This document shows positions 53,800-62,322 of a stretch of 64,000 bases of DNA, one piece after another. The notes under the pieces were generated by a model that worked only from the letters and a program-made list of their open reading frames with translations, had not been told where the DNA came from and did not search any database. The translations under genes and the position numbers were made by a program. Within the stretch, counting starts at the first letter, position 1; each line of letters starts with the position of its first letter. The stretch is from Neobacillus sp. PS2-9 (GTDB taxonomy: Bacteria; Bacillota; Bacilli; Bacillales; Cytobacillaceae), in assembly GCF_030915525.1 (NCBI RefSeq), contig NZ_CP133269.1, positions 3,817,001-3,881,000 on the forward strand, written 5' to 3'.

Positions 53800-54075
53800 T
53801 TAACAATCACTTTCATTTCCTAACAGAACAATAGCATTCGCTTCTTGGCTAAAATCAAGCTTTAGGTCACCTGTATAGGGCTCAATCTCAGGTTCGATAG
53901 CTACTGCAATTTCATTTATAGTTACGATTGTATCATTTTTTTCCGGCTCATCCAGAGCCAGTCCTACTTGTGGTCCGCCTCAGCCAAAGCCTGCAAAATA
54001 GACACGGATGTTATCGGCATCGTGATCTTCGAACAGTTGCTTCAATATATCACGAGCTTGATCTGTGATAATCAT
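53800..54075 (-). CDS. HesB/IscA-like selenoprotein with in-frame TGA (Sec)
   Basis: A 92-codon frame starts at an ATG after AAGGTGAGG and runs to a TAA. It is interrupted once, at codon 32 (53980-53982), by TGA. Read through as selenocysteine it gives the HesB-like pattern YFAGFG-U-GGPQVGLALDE, with U exactly at the conserved cluster-binding Cys of IscA/HesB. It then has a normal HesB C-terminal half ending NESDC. A family of about 90-residue HesB-like proteins with Cys or Sec at this place is known (TIGR01911). A 7-bp stem with a TGGAT loop starts 18 bases after the TGA. The gene follows arsC by 76 bases. The alternative is a nonsense-mutated pseudogene, but the flanking frame is intact. 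Confidence 0.75.
53943..53961 (-). promoter_or_regulatory. candidate bacterial SECIS element
   Basis: On the transcript, CUGGCUC pairs with GAGCCGG (one G-U pair) around the loop UGGAU, whose second and third bases are G. The stem begins 18 bases after the UGA and the loop 25 bases after. This is consistent with the loose bacterial SECIS model of a stem-loop just downstream with a G in the first two loop positions. Confidence 0.6.
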
Positions 54076-54151
54076 ATTTTCCTCACCTTTCAAAAAATTC
54101 ACTTTCTTATTTTACTAGTTTTCTTTTATATATGAAATACGCGTAATGCTT

Positions 54152-54574
54152 TTATTCTCCTGTTTCAGCAAAACGCTTAATTCGATCACCAATTTCATCA
54201 CGGACACGTTGAAAGAATGCCCATTTTTCTTCCTCTGTTCCTTCTGCTTTTGCTGGATCATCAAAGCCCCAGTGAACCCGTTTTACATGTGGAGGAGTGA
54301 CAGGACAGTGATCTGCAGCATGCCCGCACAATGTAACAACTAAGTCAGCGTTATTCAATATAGTAGGATCAATTACATCAGATGTTTGTTTAGAGATGTC
54401 AATGCCAGCTTCCTTCATTGCTTTAACTGCGTTAGGGTTTAAGCCATGTGCCTCAAGACCAGCACTTTTAACCTCCCACTCACTGCTCAAATGTTTCTTA
54501 GCCCACCCCTCTGCCATTTGGCTACGGCAAGAATTTCCTGTACATAAGAAATAAATTGTTTTTTTGTTTTCCAT
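54152..54574 (-). CDS. arsC: arsenate reductase, thioredoxin-coupled
   Basis: This is a 140-residue low-molecular-weight phosphatase-fold enzyme from the ATG with an AAAGGTGG site. It carries the P-loop [10 protein letters not shown] with Cys11 and Cys16, and the relay cysteines Cys83 and Cys90 in [11 protein letters not shown]. It reduces arsenate to arsenite with thioredoxin. It follows acr3 by 26 bases. Confidence 0.95.
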   Translation of the reverse strand: MENKKTIYFLCTGNSCRSQMAEGWAKKHLSSEWEVKSAGLEAHGLNPNAVKAMKEAGIDISKQTSDVIDPTILNNADLVVTLCGHAADHCPVTPPHVKRVHWGFDDPAKAEGTEEEKWAFFQRVRDEIGDRIKRFAETGE

Positions 54575-54600
54575 GTTGTACTCCACCTTTATTATTAGTT

Positions 54601-55665
54601 TTAGGCTGCATTTTCTTTGAAATATTTTCGTTTAAACCATAAAGCCACGTTGACTAACGCAATCATGACAGGTACTTCTACTAGTGGTCCAATTACAGCT
54701 GCAAAGGCCGCACCCGAATGAATTCCAAATACACCAACAGCAACAGCTATTGCTAACTCAAAGTTATTACTACCAGCAGTAAATGCAAGGGTTGTTGTTA
54801 CAGGGTAGTTTGCTCCGATTTTCTTCCCCATAAAAAAGGAAACAAAGAACATGATTACAAAGTAAATTAATAACGGAATAGCGATACGGACAACATCTAA
54901 TGGCAAGCTAACGATTGCGTCCCCTTTTAATGAGAACATAAGGATGATTGTAAATAGCAAAGCAATCAAAGTTATAGGACTAATTTTTGGAATAAATACC
55001 TTCTCGTACCACTGTCTGCCTTTTGCTTTTACCATTGTAAAGCGTGTAATCATTCCAGCGAGAAAAGGAATTCCTAAATAAATGAATACTGATTTCGCTA
55101 CTTCAAGCATTGTAATATTGACAACTGCCCCTTGAATTCCGATCCATTCTGGGATAATAGTCACAAACACATAAGCATACACGGAAAAGAAAAGCATTTG
55201 GAAGATTGAATTGAATGCGACTAATCCAGCTGCATACTCGGTATCTCCTTTTGCTAGGTCATTCCAAACAATAACCATAGCAATACAACGGGCTAAACCA
55301 ATCATAATAAGGCCAACCATGTACTCTGGTTTATCTGGAAGAAAGATAATAGCTAATAAAAACATAAGGATTGGCCCAATGATCCAGTTTTGTACCAGGG
55401 ACAAAGTGAGGACCTTAACATCTTTAAAAACACGCCCAATTTCCTCATAACGAACTTTTGCTAACGGAGGGTACATCATTAAAATTAAACCAATAGCAAG
55501 TGGAATGGATGTAGTTCCTACCTGTAAACTATTCATGTTATCTACAAAGCCTGGAAAGACAAATCCTAATCCAATCCCTATAGCCATAGCTAGAAAAATC
55601 CATAGTGTAAGGTACCTATCAAGAAAAGATAAGCGTTTTTTCTCTAAATTACTCAATTTTTTCAC
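54601..55665 (-). CDS. acr3: ACR3-family arsenite efflux permease
   Basis: This 354-residue protein has ten membrane helices of the bile-acid/arsenite BART fold. The conserved Cys in [19 protein letters not shown] and the late-helix [12 protein letters not shown] motif of ACR3 are present. It exports As(III) after ArsC reduction. It starts 9 bases after arsR2. The cluster arsR2-acr3-arsC is the standard Bacillus inorganic module. Confidence 0.94.
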   Translation of the reverse strand: MKKLSNLEKKRLSFLDRYLTLWIFLAMAIGIGLGFVFPGFVDNMNSLQVGTTSIPLAIGLILMMYPPLAKVRYEEIGRVFKDVKVLTLSLVQNWIIGPILMFLLAIIFLPDKPEYMVGLIMIGLARCIAMVIVWNDLAKGDTEYAAGLVAFNSIFQMLFFSVYAYVFVTIIPEWIGIQGAVVNITMLEVAKSVFIYLGIPFLAGMITRFTMVKAKGRQWYEKVFIPKISPITLIALLFTIILMFSLKGDAIVSLPLDVVRIAIPLLIYFVIMFFVSFFMGKKIGANYPVTTTLAFTAGSNNFELAIAVAVGVFGIHSGAAFAAVIGPLVEVPVMIALVNVALWFKRKYFKENAA

Positions 55666-55674
55666 TCCCTTTTG

Positions 55675-56022
55675 TTAACAACCACACCGAAGCGTAGGAT
55701 TGTTTTTTTCAATCTGTTTAATTTTATCAATCTGGTCTGGTACGTGTTCCAAGATATCTTCAATCATTCCATAAAGGTCAGTTTGCTGGTTCAGTGAATA
55801 ATAAATCCACTGACCTCTTCGTTCTTCCTTAACCATTCCCGCATCCTTTAATTTACGAAGATGCTGACTGATGGATGGCTGGCTCATCTCAAATACTTCA
55901 AGGAATTCACAGACGCAGCACTCACGTTGTTTTAAGATGGCAATAATAGATAAACGTGTTTTATCACCTAATAATTTCAAGACGTTCGCCGCACGATCCA
56001 AATCAACCTTTGATTTCAGCAT
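55675..56022 (-). CDS. arsR: ArsR/SmtB-family repressor (second copy)
   Basis: This is a 115-residue winged-helix protein from the ATG with a GGAGGAGG site. The As(III)-sensing ECCVCEF motif (Cys35, Cys36, Cys38) lies in the helix before the recognition helix MSQPSISQHLRKL. The C-terminus ends LRCGC. It heads the leftward acr3-arsC-hesB transcript. It is only distantly similar to ArsR at 51647 and likely binds a different operator. Confidence 0.93.
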   Translation of the reverse strand: MLKSKVDLDRAANVLKLLGDKTRLSIIAILKQRECCVCEFLEVFEMSQPSISQHLRKLKDAGMVKEERRGQWIYYSLNQQTDLYGMIEDILEHVPDQIDKIKQIEKNNPTLRCGC

Positions 56023-56043
56023 CAATAACCCCTCCTCCGTTAC

Positions 56044-56072
56044 ATAAGCAAATAATAATTTACTTATATAAT
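56044..56072 (-). promoter_or_regulatory. candidate operator of arsR2-acr3-arsC
   Basis: ATATAAGTAAATTATTATTTGCTTATGT (minus strand) is an imperfect palindrome 20-50 bases upstream of arsR2, with the AT-rich pattern of ArsR operators. A related TATTTGCTTATATA occurs near 56148. It differs from the ATCAA-N6-TTGAT boxes of the other module. Confidence 0.5.
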
Positions 56073-56229
56073 AGTAAAATATGCTTTAAAATTTCTGTTA
56101 GACTTTAGCAACTTATACATTTTATATAGAAATTAACATATAACTATTTGCTTATATATTAAAACAACGAACAAATGAATTCAAGAACTTAAATGTAAAG
56201 TTTTCGTAAAAAAACAGATTGAAATTAGA

Positions 56230-56727
56230 CTACAATATTTTCTCCATCTCCATGACATCAACAAATTTACCATCAAGAATTCCTTGGTTTTTAAATACTC
56301 CTACTTCCCTAAAACCCATTTTTGTATATAATCCCTGTCCTAATTGATTAAATGGAAAAGTAAACAAAACTATTTTATGAAAGCCATTTTCTTTAGCAAG
56401 GAATTCAAGTTCAGCTAAAAGCTTTTTGCCAATTCCCTTACCTCTAAATTCTCTGGAAATATAAGCAGAAAGATCGGCAACCCCGTCATAAGCACATCGG
56501 TTATTGTATTGATTCAAAGAAGCCCAGCCAACAATTTGATCTTCATATACTGCTACAATCACCTTATATCGACCCTGATGCTTCTCAAACCACTCCTTCA
56601 TATAGGAGATATCTTTTGTTTCCGTTTCAAGCGTGGCAACTCTATCTTCGATACCTTGATTGTAAATAGATTGTATGGACGGAAGATCCAATTCTTCTGC
56701 TATTCGTATAACTACTTCTGCCATCAT
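56230..56727 (-). CDS. ArsN1/phosphinothricin-type N-acetyltransferase
   Basis: This 165-residue GNAT has the PAT-type N-terminal motif YNQGIEDRVATLETE and the acetyl-CoA loop REFRGKGIGKKLL with LYTKMGFREVG. It resembles ArsN1, which acetylates the arsenic antibiotic arsinothricin, and also phosphinothricin acetyltransferases. Position beside arsR2 favours ArsN1. The ATG has an AAAGGAG site; a second ATG follows immediately. Confidence 0.75.
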   Translation of the reverse strand: MMAEVVIRIAEELDLPSIQSIYNQGIEDRVATLETETKDISYMKEWFEKHQGRYKVIVAVYEDQIVGWASLNQYNNRCAYDGVADLSAYISREFRGKGIGKKLLAELEFLAKENGFHKIVLFTFPFNQLGQGLYTKMGFREVGVFKNQGILDGKFVDVMEMEKIL

Positions 56728-56895
56728 TCACATCTCCTTTAATAAAAATCACATTCTATTTACTAATACACTAGTACAATGAAAAATTTATTTCAATTCC
56801 TTATAGGTAACTTTCTTGTAAAAGTGACGTCTAACAATATGGATGTTAGAATTTTCAGAATTATTATTAACAAAAGTAGAAAAAGGGGGATTTTA

Positions 56896-58560
56896 ATGAA
56901 ATTGATATTAGTCATTTTATCATATGTGGGTTTTCTTATCTTTCTTGGTTGGACCATTGTTGCATCAAAGAAAAAAACAGGTAAAACGAAAGTTCAAATG
57001 ATTGGTACTGGTGCCTTTCTTCTCTTAACCTTTGGGGCACTTTTCTCTTATCAAAATGACTCAACTAAAGAAGTAAAACCACCCAAAGTGGTAACGACAG
57101 TGGCCAAAACAACGTCTGAAGAAAAGCCTAAAGCTGAAGAACAAAACAAAGCAAATGAACAAAAGCCTACAGAGGAGCAGCCCAAAGAAGAACCTGTTGA
57201 TAAGCGTGTTGCCATTGATCAGGGGCCAGGAAGTAAAGTAAGAGGCCCTGCCAATCCACACTATTTAATGGATGTCACATATGATTCTAGTAATCATGTA
57301 ATAAAGGGCAGCTTGAGTGTCGATTTTCTTAATAACTTAGATGTAGATTTAACAAGCTTGTATTTCAACGTATGGGCAAATGCTAACACCTATTTATTAA
57401 AGACTAAAAAAGATGCTAATGTGACATTTGACCAAATAAAGGTAAATGGACAGCCCGCAACCTATTCCCTTGAAGGCACCACTCTACATATATCTAAAAT
57501 GAGTGTGAAAAAGAAAGAAAAAGCTAAGGTTGAAATGACTTTTTCAGTGACTGTTCCAGAAGCATTGGACCGCTTTGGCTGGAATAAAACGACCACCTCG
57601 TTAGGGAACTGGTTTCCTATTCTTGCCGTTTATGATAATGAGGGGTGGAACGCAGACCCTTATTTCAACGGCGGAGAATCTTTTTATTCATTAACAGGAC
57701 AATTTGATGTAACCTTGACTACTGAAAAAGAGCAAATCATTGCTACTACAGGAACCGAGGTCGGAGCTCCGAAGATTAACGGAGCATTAGCTACTCATCA
57801 ATATAAGGCTGAAAATGTCCGGGATTTTGCAATGGAAATGGATCCTACCTATAAGATAAAACAAACGAAGGTCGGAAATGTAAATGTGAATGTTTACTAT
57901 AAAGATGAACATGCGGAATATGTAGATTTAATGGAATACGGCAGTAAGAGTCTTGAATTATTCAGTGAAAAGTTTGGAGTCTATCCATGGCCTGATCTGG
58001 ATATTTGTGCAATGGAAGGCTGGTTTGGTGGGATGGAGTATCCACAGCTTGTCATGATATCTATACCCTCCGACGGGAAAGCGGCTAGAATTGATTCTAC
58101 AACCGCACATGAGATTGGTCATCAATGGTTTTATGGAATAATCGGGAATAATGAATTTGATGAACCATGGTTAGATGAATCCTTTGCAAGTTATGCTGCA
58201 GCTTTATTCGACAAATCTTTAGATTCTAGTATGCCAGTGGAAGAAGCGCGATTAGCAGACGCTCACCTAACTCATTCCATTGATCAATTCTATGAAAATG
58301 GAACAGAAAGTAACCGAAACTATTATTACACGATATATTCGTACGGAGCCCAGACGGTGGATGACCTTCGAAAGGAGCTAGGGGACGATCAATTCTATGC
58401 TTCAATAAAAGCCTATTTCAAAGCAATGAAGTTTGGTGTTTCTACTACGGCTGATTTTATTCGAATTATGCAGGAAACAAGTAAACGTGATTTAACTAAA
58501 TTTTTCGAAGCCCACCGAATTTTCCCTGCAGACCAAGAGGTTGTGGAGGTTAGCTCTTAA
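56896..58560 (+). CDS. membrane-anchored M1-family metallopeptidase
   Basis: This is a 554-residue protein from the ATG with an AAAAGGGGG site; an ATG 39 codons earlier lacks one. It has two N-terminal membrane helices (residues 1-55), an acidic Lys/Glu/Pro linker to about 110, then a beta-rich domain and the thermolysin-like domain. The zinc motif HEIGHQWF (first His about residue 405) and downstream Glu in DEPWLDESFASY are intact, as is the exopeptidase-type GGMEYPQ (GxMEN variant). It should act outside the membrane on peptides. Confidence 0.85.
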   Translation: MKLILVILSYVGFLIFLGWTIVASKKKTGKTKVQMIGTGAFLLLTFGALFSYQNDSTKEVKPPKVVTTVAKTTSEEKPKAEEQNKANEQKPTEEQPKEEPVDKRVAIDQGPGSKVRGPANPHYLMDVTYDSSNHVIKGSLSVDFLNNLDVDLTSLYFNVWANANTYLLKTKKDANVTFDQIKVNGQPATYSLEGTTLHISKMSVKKKEKAKVEMTFSVTVPEALDRFGWNKTTTSLGNWFPILAVYDNEGWNADPYFNGGESFYSLTGQFDVTLTTEKEQIIATTGTEVGAPKINGALATHQYKAENVRDFAMEMDPTYKIKQTKVGNVNVNVYYKDEHAEYVDLMEYGSKSLELFSEKFGVYPWPDLDICAMEGWFGGMEYPQLVMISIPSDGKAARIDSTTAHEIGHQWFYGIIGNNEFDEPWLDESFASYAAALFDKSLDSSMPVEEARLADAHLTHSIDQFYENGTESNRNYYYTIYSYGAQTVDDLRKELGDDQFYASIKAYFKAMKFGVSTTADFIRIMQETSKRDLTKFFEAHRIFPADQEVVEVSS

Positions 58561-58572
58561 CTACAAACAAGG

Positions 58573-58611
58573 AAAAAGGTTATTGAGTTTAGAAATTCTC
58601 AATGACCTTTT
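58573..58611 (+). terminator. intrinsic terminator of the M1 peptidase gene
   Basis: AAAAGGTTATTGAG and CTCAATGACCTTTT arms pair and are followed by AATATTTTATT. The stem lies between convergent genes. Confidence 0.8.
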
Positions 58612-58625
58612 AATATTTTATTATA

Positions 58626-59690
58626 TTATATTAGCTCGTTATTGATTAGCTTTAACAGGTCATTAATATCATAAGGATTATACTTTTTAACGATCTCAGA
58701 AAAATGAGATACCCTTTTTAATGTATCAATACTTTCAATAGGGTGAGAACCAGCTGCACTTTCTGCGGAAAGCATCACAGCATTTGTTCCATCTAACACA
58801 GCTTGAAAGATATCGGTTACCTCTGCTCTAGTTGGAACAGCATTTTCAGTCATGGATTGCAACATTTGGGTTGCAGTAACCACATACTTCCCTACTTTGT
58901 TACATTCATCTAATATTGCTTTTTGAATTAGAGGAATCCATTGAAAAGGCAATTCGACTCCTAAGTCACCTCGTGCAATCATTATGGCATCTGCTTTTCC
59001 ACTTATTTCTTTAAAGTTTTGTAAGGCTTCAAGGGTTTCAATCTTCGCCATAACTTTAGGAGGATTCGGTGTTCTCTGTTTCAAAAACTCGCGAATATTT
59101 TCAATATGTGTAGGTTTCCTAATAAAGGAACAAGCAATAAAGTCTACTTGATTATTAATAAGAAATTGTATATCTTGCTTGTCCTTTTCTGTAATGGCCG
59201 GCAATGATAGAGCTGTGCCGGGAACATTAATTCCTTTTCTAGATGAAATCGTTCCTCCTACTTTTACGACACACTTAATAGAATCTGCACCGATCTCAGA
59301 TACCGTTAATTCAACCTCACCATCATTGATTAGAATTTTACTCCCTTTTTTAACGTCATGAACTAGTCCCTTGTAGTCAATACTCCCTACTTTATTATTA
59401 CCAACTACCTCATCTTTTGTTAATATAAATTGATCACCTTCTTGAAGGTGGATGCTGTCATCAGAAAACTGACCTAACCTAATTTTAGGACCTTGAAGAT
59501 CACCTAGAATTTTTATTTCCTTGCCTTTTTCTTCACTTATTGAACGTACGAGTTGGATTACATCATCGTGGCTTTGGTGATTTCCATGAGAAAGGTTTAA
59601 ACGGATCATTGTCATGCCATGATCGATGAGTTCAGAAATGACCTCTCGACTATTACTAGCTGGTCCAATAGTACATATACGATCTATCAT
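58626..59690 (-). CDS. short pyruvate kinase lacking the C-terminal domain
   Basis: This is a 354-residue protein from the ATG with an AAGGAGG site. It has the A-domain barrel and B-domain lid of pyruvate kinase: CTIGPAS, MIRLNLSHG, LGDLQGPKIRLG, the catalytic Lys in VMAKIETLEAL, MIARGDLGVELP and TATQMLQSM. It ends after the barrel, so the C domain that carries the effector and tetramer contacts (about 120-230 residues in Bacillus Pyk) is absent. It must be a second paralogue, not the glycolytic pykA. Activity is plausible, allostery is not. Confidence 0.8.
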   Translation of the reverse strand: MIDRICTIGPASNSREVISELIDHGMTMIRLNLSHGNHQSHDDVIQLVRSISEEKGKEIKILGDLQGPKIRLGQFSDDSIHLQEGDQFILTKDEVVGNNKVGSIDYKGLVHDVKKGSKILINDGEVELTVSEIGADSIKCVVKVGGTISSRKGINVPGTALSLPAITEKDKQDIQFLINNQVDFIACSFIRKPTHIENIREFLKQRTPNPPKVMAKIETLEALQNFKEISGKADAIMIARGDLGVELPFQWIPLIQKAILDECNKVGKYVVTATQMLQSMTENAVPTRAEVTDIFQAVLDGTNAVMLSAESAAGSHPIESIDTLKRVSHFSEIVKKYNPYDINDLLKLINNELI

Positions 59691-59792
59691 ATTCAACCTC
59701 CTTTTCAAAAACCAGTTATAGTATGTCCAGATAGATCAAAGTTACAAAACTGTTATTGATCTCTTTTGGTATCAGCTGGATGAATGGATCTT

Positions 59793-60884
59793 TTAAACCT
59801 GTTCTTTCATAATGCTATAAATGCCGGCTGCAACTTTTTTGATATCACACTGTATATCTCTCACATTCAGAAGGACCACGATTGAAGTTTTATCATCATA
59901 ATACACATGGAGCGACTCCCAGCCTCCAACAACCCCTCTGCTGTAAACTCTGTCATCTGCATGATAAAGGCCTAAGCCATAACTCGATTTTGGCCCTGGT
60001 GCCACCATTTCCTTTATACTTTTGTTTGAAATGAGCTTACCGTTCATTAAAGCTTCATCAAACAGACTTAAATCAAGTGCGGTAGCGTAAATATCTCCAC
60101 ATCCAAAAAGTAAATGCGTATTCAGTTTACTTGAATGGATAAACCGTCCTGCAATTTTGATATATCCTTTAGAGGAAAATGGAGCAGGTTTTTCGAAGGT
60201 AATAAAACCTGCGTTGACCATGGATGCCTTATTAAAAATATTTTTCTTGATATATTCATGCAAAGGTAGCCCTGACACTTGTTCCACGATATGGCCAAGG
60301 ACGATGTAATTAATATCGTTATAATCCCATTTTGTACCTGCAGGGAATTTACTTCCTCTATTTCCAGCCAGCTTGATAAGATCCTTAGGCTCCTTCTCCC
60401 CTACGTGCCCAATCGGTGGACGGATTCCCGAAGTATGATTTAACAAATGGACGATTTTTATATTTTCCGGAAGATAAGGGACATATTCTGATATTGAATC
60501 TTGGATCCTCAACTTACCGATTTCTTGAAGCTGAAGAATACAGACAGCAACAATTGTTTTCGTTATCGAACCAACCGGATATGTAGTGGATGGACTATTT
60601 AACGTTCGATTAGAAAGGTCTGAGTATCCGATTCCTTCAGAAAAAAACTTCTTATTGTTTTTTAATACCACAACACTCCCACTGATATGGTTGGTTAGTA
60701 AATATTCTCTAATCTTATGCTGAATATGCTTTTCCTTTGAGTCTGGTATTACTGAATTATTTTTATACTCGGCTGAAACATGATGGAAAGGCTTAAAAGA
60801 GTCTTGAATAAAAAGGGCTTCAGAGGTATTGCTTCTGGAAAGTCCGAAGGTTAAAAAATAGATCAGAAGATATTTATACTTCAT
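59793..60884 (-). CDS. serine hydrolase of the beta-lactamase class C/PBP-like family
   Basis: This 363-residue protein has a short hydrophobic N-terminus that may serve as signal. It has the SxxK motif Ser106-Ile-Thr-Lys109, a LLNHTSGI segment, WDYNDINY in the YxN position, and a GVVGGW strand in the KTG position. The YxN motif reads Tyr188-Asn-Asp190, an N to D change. Such proteins are D-aminopeptidases, esterases or penicillin-interactive enzymes; true beta-lactamase activity is not implied. Confidence 0.78.
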   Translation of the reverse strand: MKYKYLLIYFLTFGLSRSNTSEALFIQDSFKPFHHVSAEYKNNSVIPDSKEKHIQHKIREYLLTNHISGSVVVLKNNKKFFSEGIGYSDLSNRTLNSPSTTYPVGSITKTIVAVCILQLQEIGKLRIQDSISEYVPYLPENIKIVHLLNHTSGIRPPIGHVGEKEPKDLIKLAGNRGSKFPAGTKWDYNDINYIVLGHIVEQVSGLPLHEYIKKNIFNKASMVNAGFITFEKPAPFSSKGYIKIAGRFIHSSKLNTHLLFGCGDIYATALDLSLFDEALMNGKLISNKSIKEMVAPGPKSSYGLGLYHADDRVYSRGVVGGWESLHVYYDDKTSIVVLLNVRDIQCDIKKVAAGIYSIMKEQV

Positions 60885-61223
60885 GGTAAATCCTCATCTT
60901 CAAGTATTATTTTAACAATTGATTTATGGTTTATATTGAGTAAAAAAATAATAAATTATCCTTCGCAAAAGTACAAATACCGACGATTTTTTCTATGAAT
61001 TGGAGGAAACGGAGAAAAAGGATTATCTTCTATAAATTGTTGTAGTTAGCCCGCATACATAACGGCATCAATATCAATTTCTGATAGCCTTTTTTCTACT
61101 TCCAAAGGGTAGCAATAGAAAAATGTAGTTGGATCCTGAAATAGGTATATAGACCAGAGGAAAAAAGAAGGATTTTACTTTCCTTTTGCATCTCTTAAAA
61201 TACTTAGAAGGAGGTAGAGTAAC
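60885..61223. other. intergenic region with a possible decayed coding fragment
   Basis: It holds the promoter side of the serine hydrolase and, before 61224, an AGAAGGAGG ribosome binding site for the next gene. On the minus strand 61046-61174 is an open 43-codon frame without a start, possibly a gene relic. I see no tRNA, riboswitch or clear terminator. Confidence 0.35.
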
Positions 61224-61538
61224 ATGTTCAAAAGAGTGATCATCCTTGTGGTGCTCTCATCTATACTTTTAGCTTTAGTATTCATAAGAGATCATAAAGT
61301 TGCTCCTATTAATACAAGTACTAAAAGCAACAGTTCTTCTGGGTTTACTACGGTGGAATACAAGATTAGCAATATTAATGGTAATCAATATTACGGAAAA
61401 AGTGATGACGGGACAGAAATTCATTTTTCTTCCAAAAAAATCCTTTCGGGTGATAAGATACAAGTACATGATAAGGTCATATGCTATTTTGAAAAAAACA
61501 ATTTAGGTAAAGGTTTAGTAAGAGTCGAAAAGTATTAA
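61224..61538 (+). CDS. small secreted or membrane-anchored protein of unknown function
   Basis: This 104-residue protein has an N-terminal hydrophobic segment (residues 4-22), a Ser/Thr/Asn-rich linker and a beta-rich C-terminal half (VEYKISNINGNQYYGKSDDG...) that looks like a small OB-like barrel. The ATG follows AGAAGGAGG. No family name is recognised. It is monocistronic. Confidence 0.65.
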   Translation: MFKRVIILVVLSSILLALVFIRDHKVAPINTSTKSNSSSGFTTVEYKISNINGNQYYGKSDDGTEIHFSSKKILSGDKIQVHDKVICYFEKNNLGKGLVRVEKY

Positions 61539-61541
61539 CTT

Positions 61542-61559
61542 CACAAGGAGCCTCCTTGT
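61542..61559 (+). terminator. hairpin after the small secreted protein gene
   Basis: CACAAGG and CCTTGTG arms around AGCCT lie just after the stop and are followed by TGCTTCTCC. There is no strong T run. Between here and 61760 no gene is supported. Confidence 0.45.
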
Positions 61560-61762
61560 GTGCTTCTCCTCACATAATACGAGGGGCAGTTTAAAGGAAA
61601 AACTAGTCATAACTGAATTCATTAAATATTCGAGAAAAGATATTAGTCATTAAATAGAGTACGTTGTAAGAAAAATGGGGTTACATGGATGCAAAAGCTA
61701 ATGAATAGAGGTAAGCAAAAGAAAAATTATACAGTGACTGAATATTATTGAAACAACAAAAA

Positions 61763-61800
61763 AAGGCTAAAACCCTATATATATCAAGGAGTTTAGCCTT
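61763..61800 (-). terminator. intrinsic terminator of the second pha transcript
   Basis: AAGGCTAAAC and GTTTTAGCCTT arms pair on the minus strand and are followed by TTTTTTTG. The nearest upstream gene is the DUF202 gene, so the tRNA-like fragment lies inside this 3' region. Confidence 0.75.
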
Positions 61801-61810
61801 CCATATTATT

Positions 61811-61850
61811 TGACCTGTGAGGGGTTCGAACCTCCGACCTCACCCCTGTA
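61811..61850 (-). other. tRNA 3'-end-like fragment, possible old attachment site
   Basis: On the minus strand a T-arm-like GGAGG-TTCGAAC-CCCTC (one A-C mismatch) is followed by a 7-base acceptor-like ACAGGTC and an A discriminator, without CCA. Upstream sequence does not complete a tRNA. Such isolated 3' ends are typical of att scars, but no integrase is near. Confidence 0.35.
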
Positions 61851-61920
61851 AAGATTGTAAAGTGAATAAGATTATAACACTTATTATGTTTTAAACAGAT
61901 GAAATTGGTGGCAGCATTAC

Positions 61921-62316
61921 TTAGGACTTCACTAATAATAGAAAAGAAAGATACATAAAAATCATGAACATTAATAGAGAAAATAAACTAGAAACAAAAA
62001 TTATGGAATGGTTTGAAGGTGTGTAGATGCCACCTGTAATTTCTATTCTTTTCCTAGTGTATTGTATCGTAGATAATACACAAGTTATAAAACCGATAAC
62101 ACACGCAAAGATTCCAAGAATGATGACTAAGGTATTAATGTAGGGATTGGAACTAATTTTAATTGTAAAATGTAATGAAGTTGTTAAAAAACCTACTCCT
62201 GTTATCGATATAGCCGTACGAATCCATGCAAGATACGTTCTTTCATTTGCTAAATGTTGCTGTGCATACTTTACACTATCTCCTGATGACTCTTCTATTC
62301 TATATAAAGCTTTCAT
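61921..62316 (-). CDS. DUF202 (YidH-type) membrane protein
   Basis: This 131-residue protein has three membrane helices and the DUF202 signature LANERTYLAWIRTAISITGVG. Function is unknown. It starts 6 bases after phaC2 and so belongs to the second pha operon, which is unusual context for this family. Confidence 0.82.
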   Translation of the reverse strand: MKALYRIEESSGDSVKYAQQHLANERTYLAWIRTAISITGVGFLTTSLHFTIKISSNPYINTLVIILGIFACVIGFITCVLSTIQYTRKRIEITGGIYTPSNHSIIFVSSLFSLLMFMIFMYLSFLLLVKS

Positions 62317-62322
62317 TAATGA

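Noticed and set aside
53800..54075. HesB-like frame as a simple nonsense pseudogene
   Set aside because: Only one lesion exists, it is TGA exactly at the known Cys/Sec position, the frame is intact on both sides and a fitting hairpin follows. I keep pseudogene as the alternative, not the main reading.
59793..60884. Antibiotic-resistance beta-lactamase
   Set aside because: It has SxxK but an altered YxN and no classical KTG; the protein fits the broad serine-hydrolase/PBP-like family better.
61811..61850. Complete tRNA gene
   Set aside because: Only the T arm and acceptor-like 3' end can be formed; no D arm or 5' acceptor strand pairs with it and one T-stem pair is mismatched.
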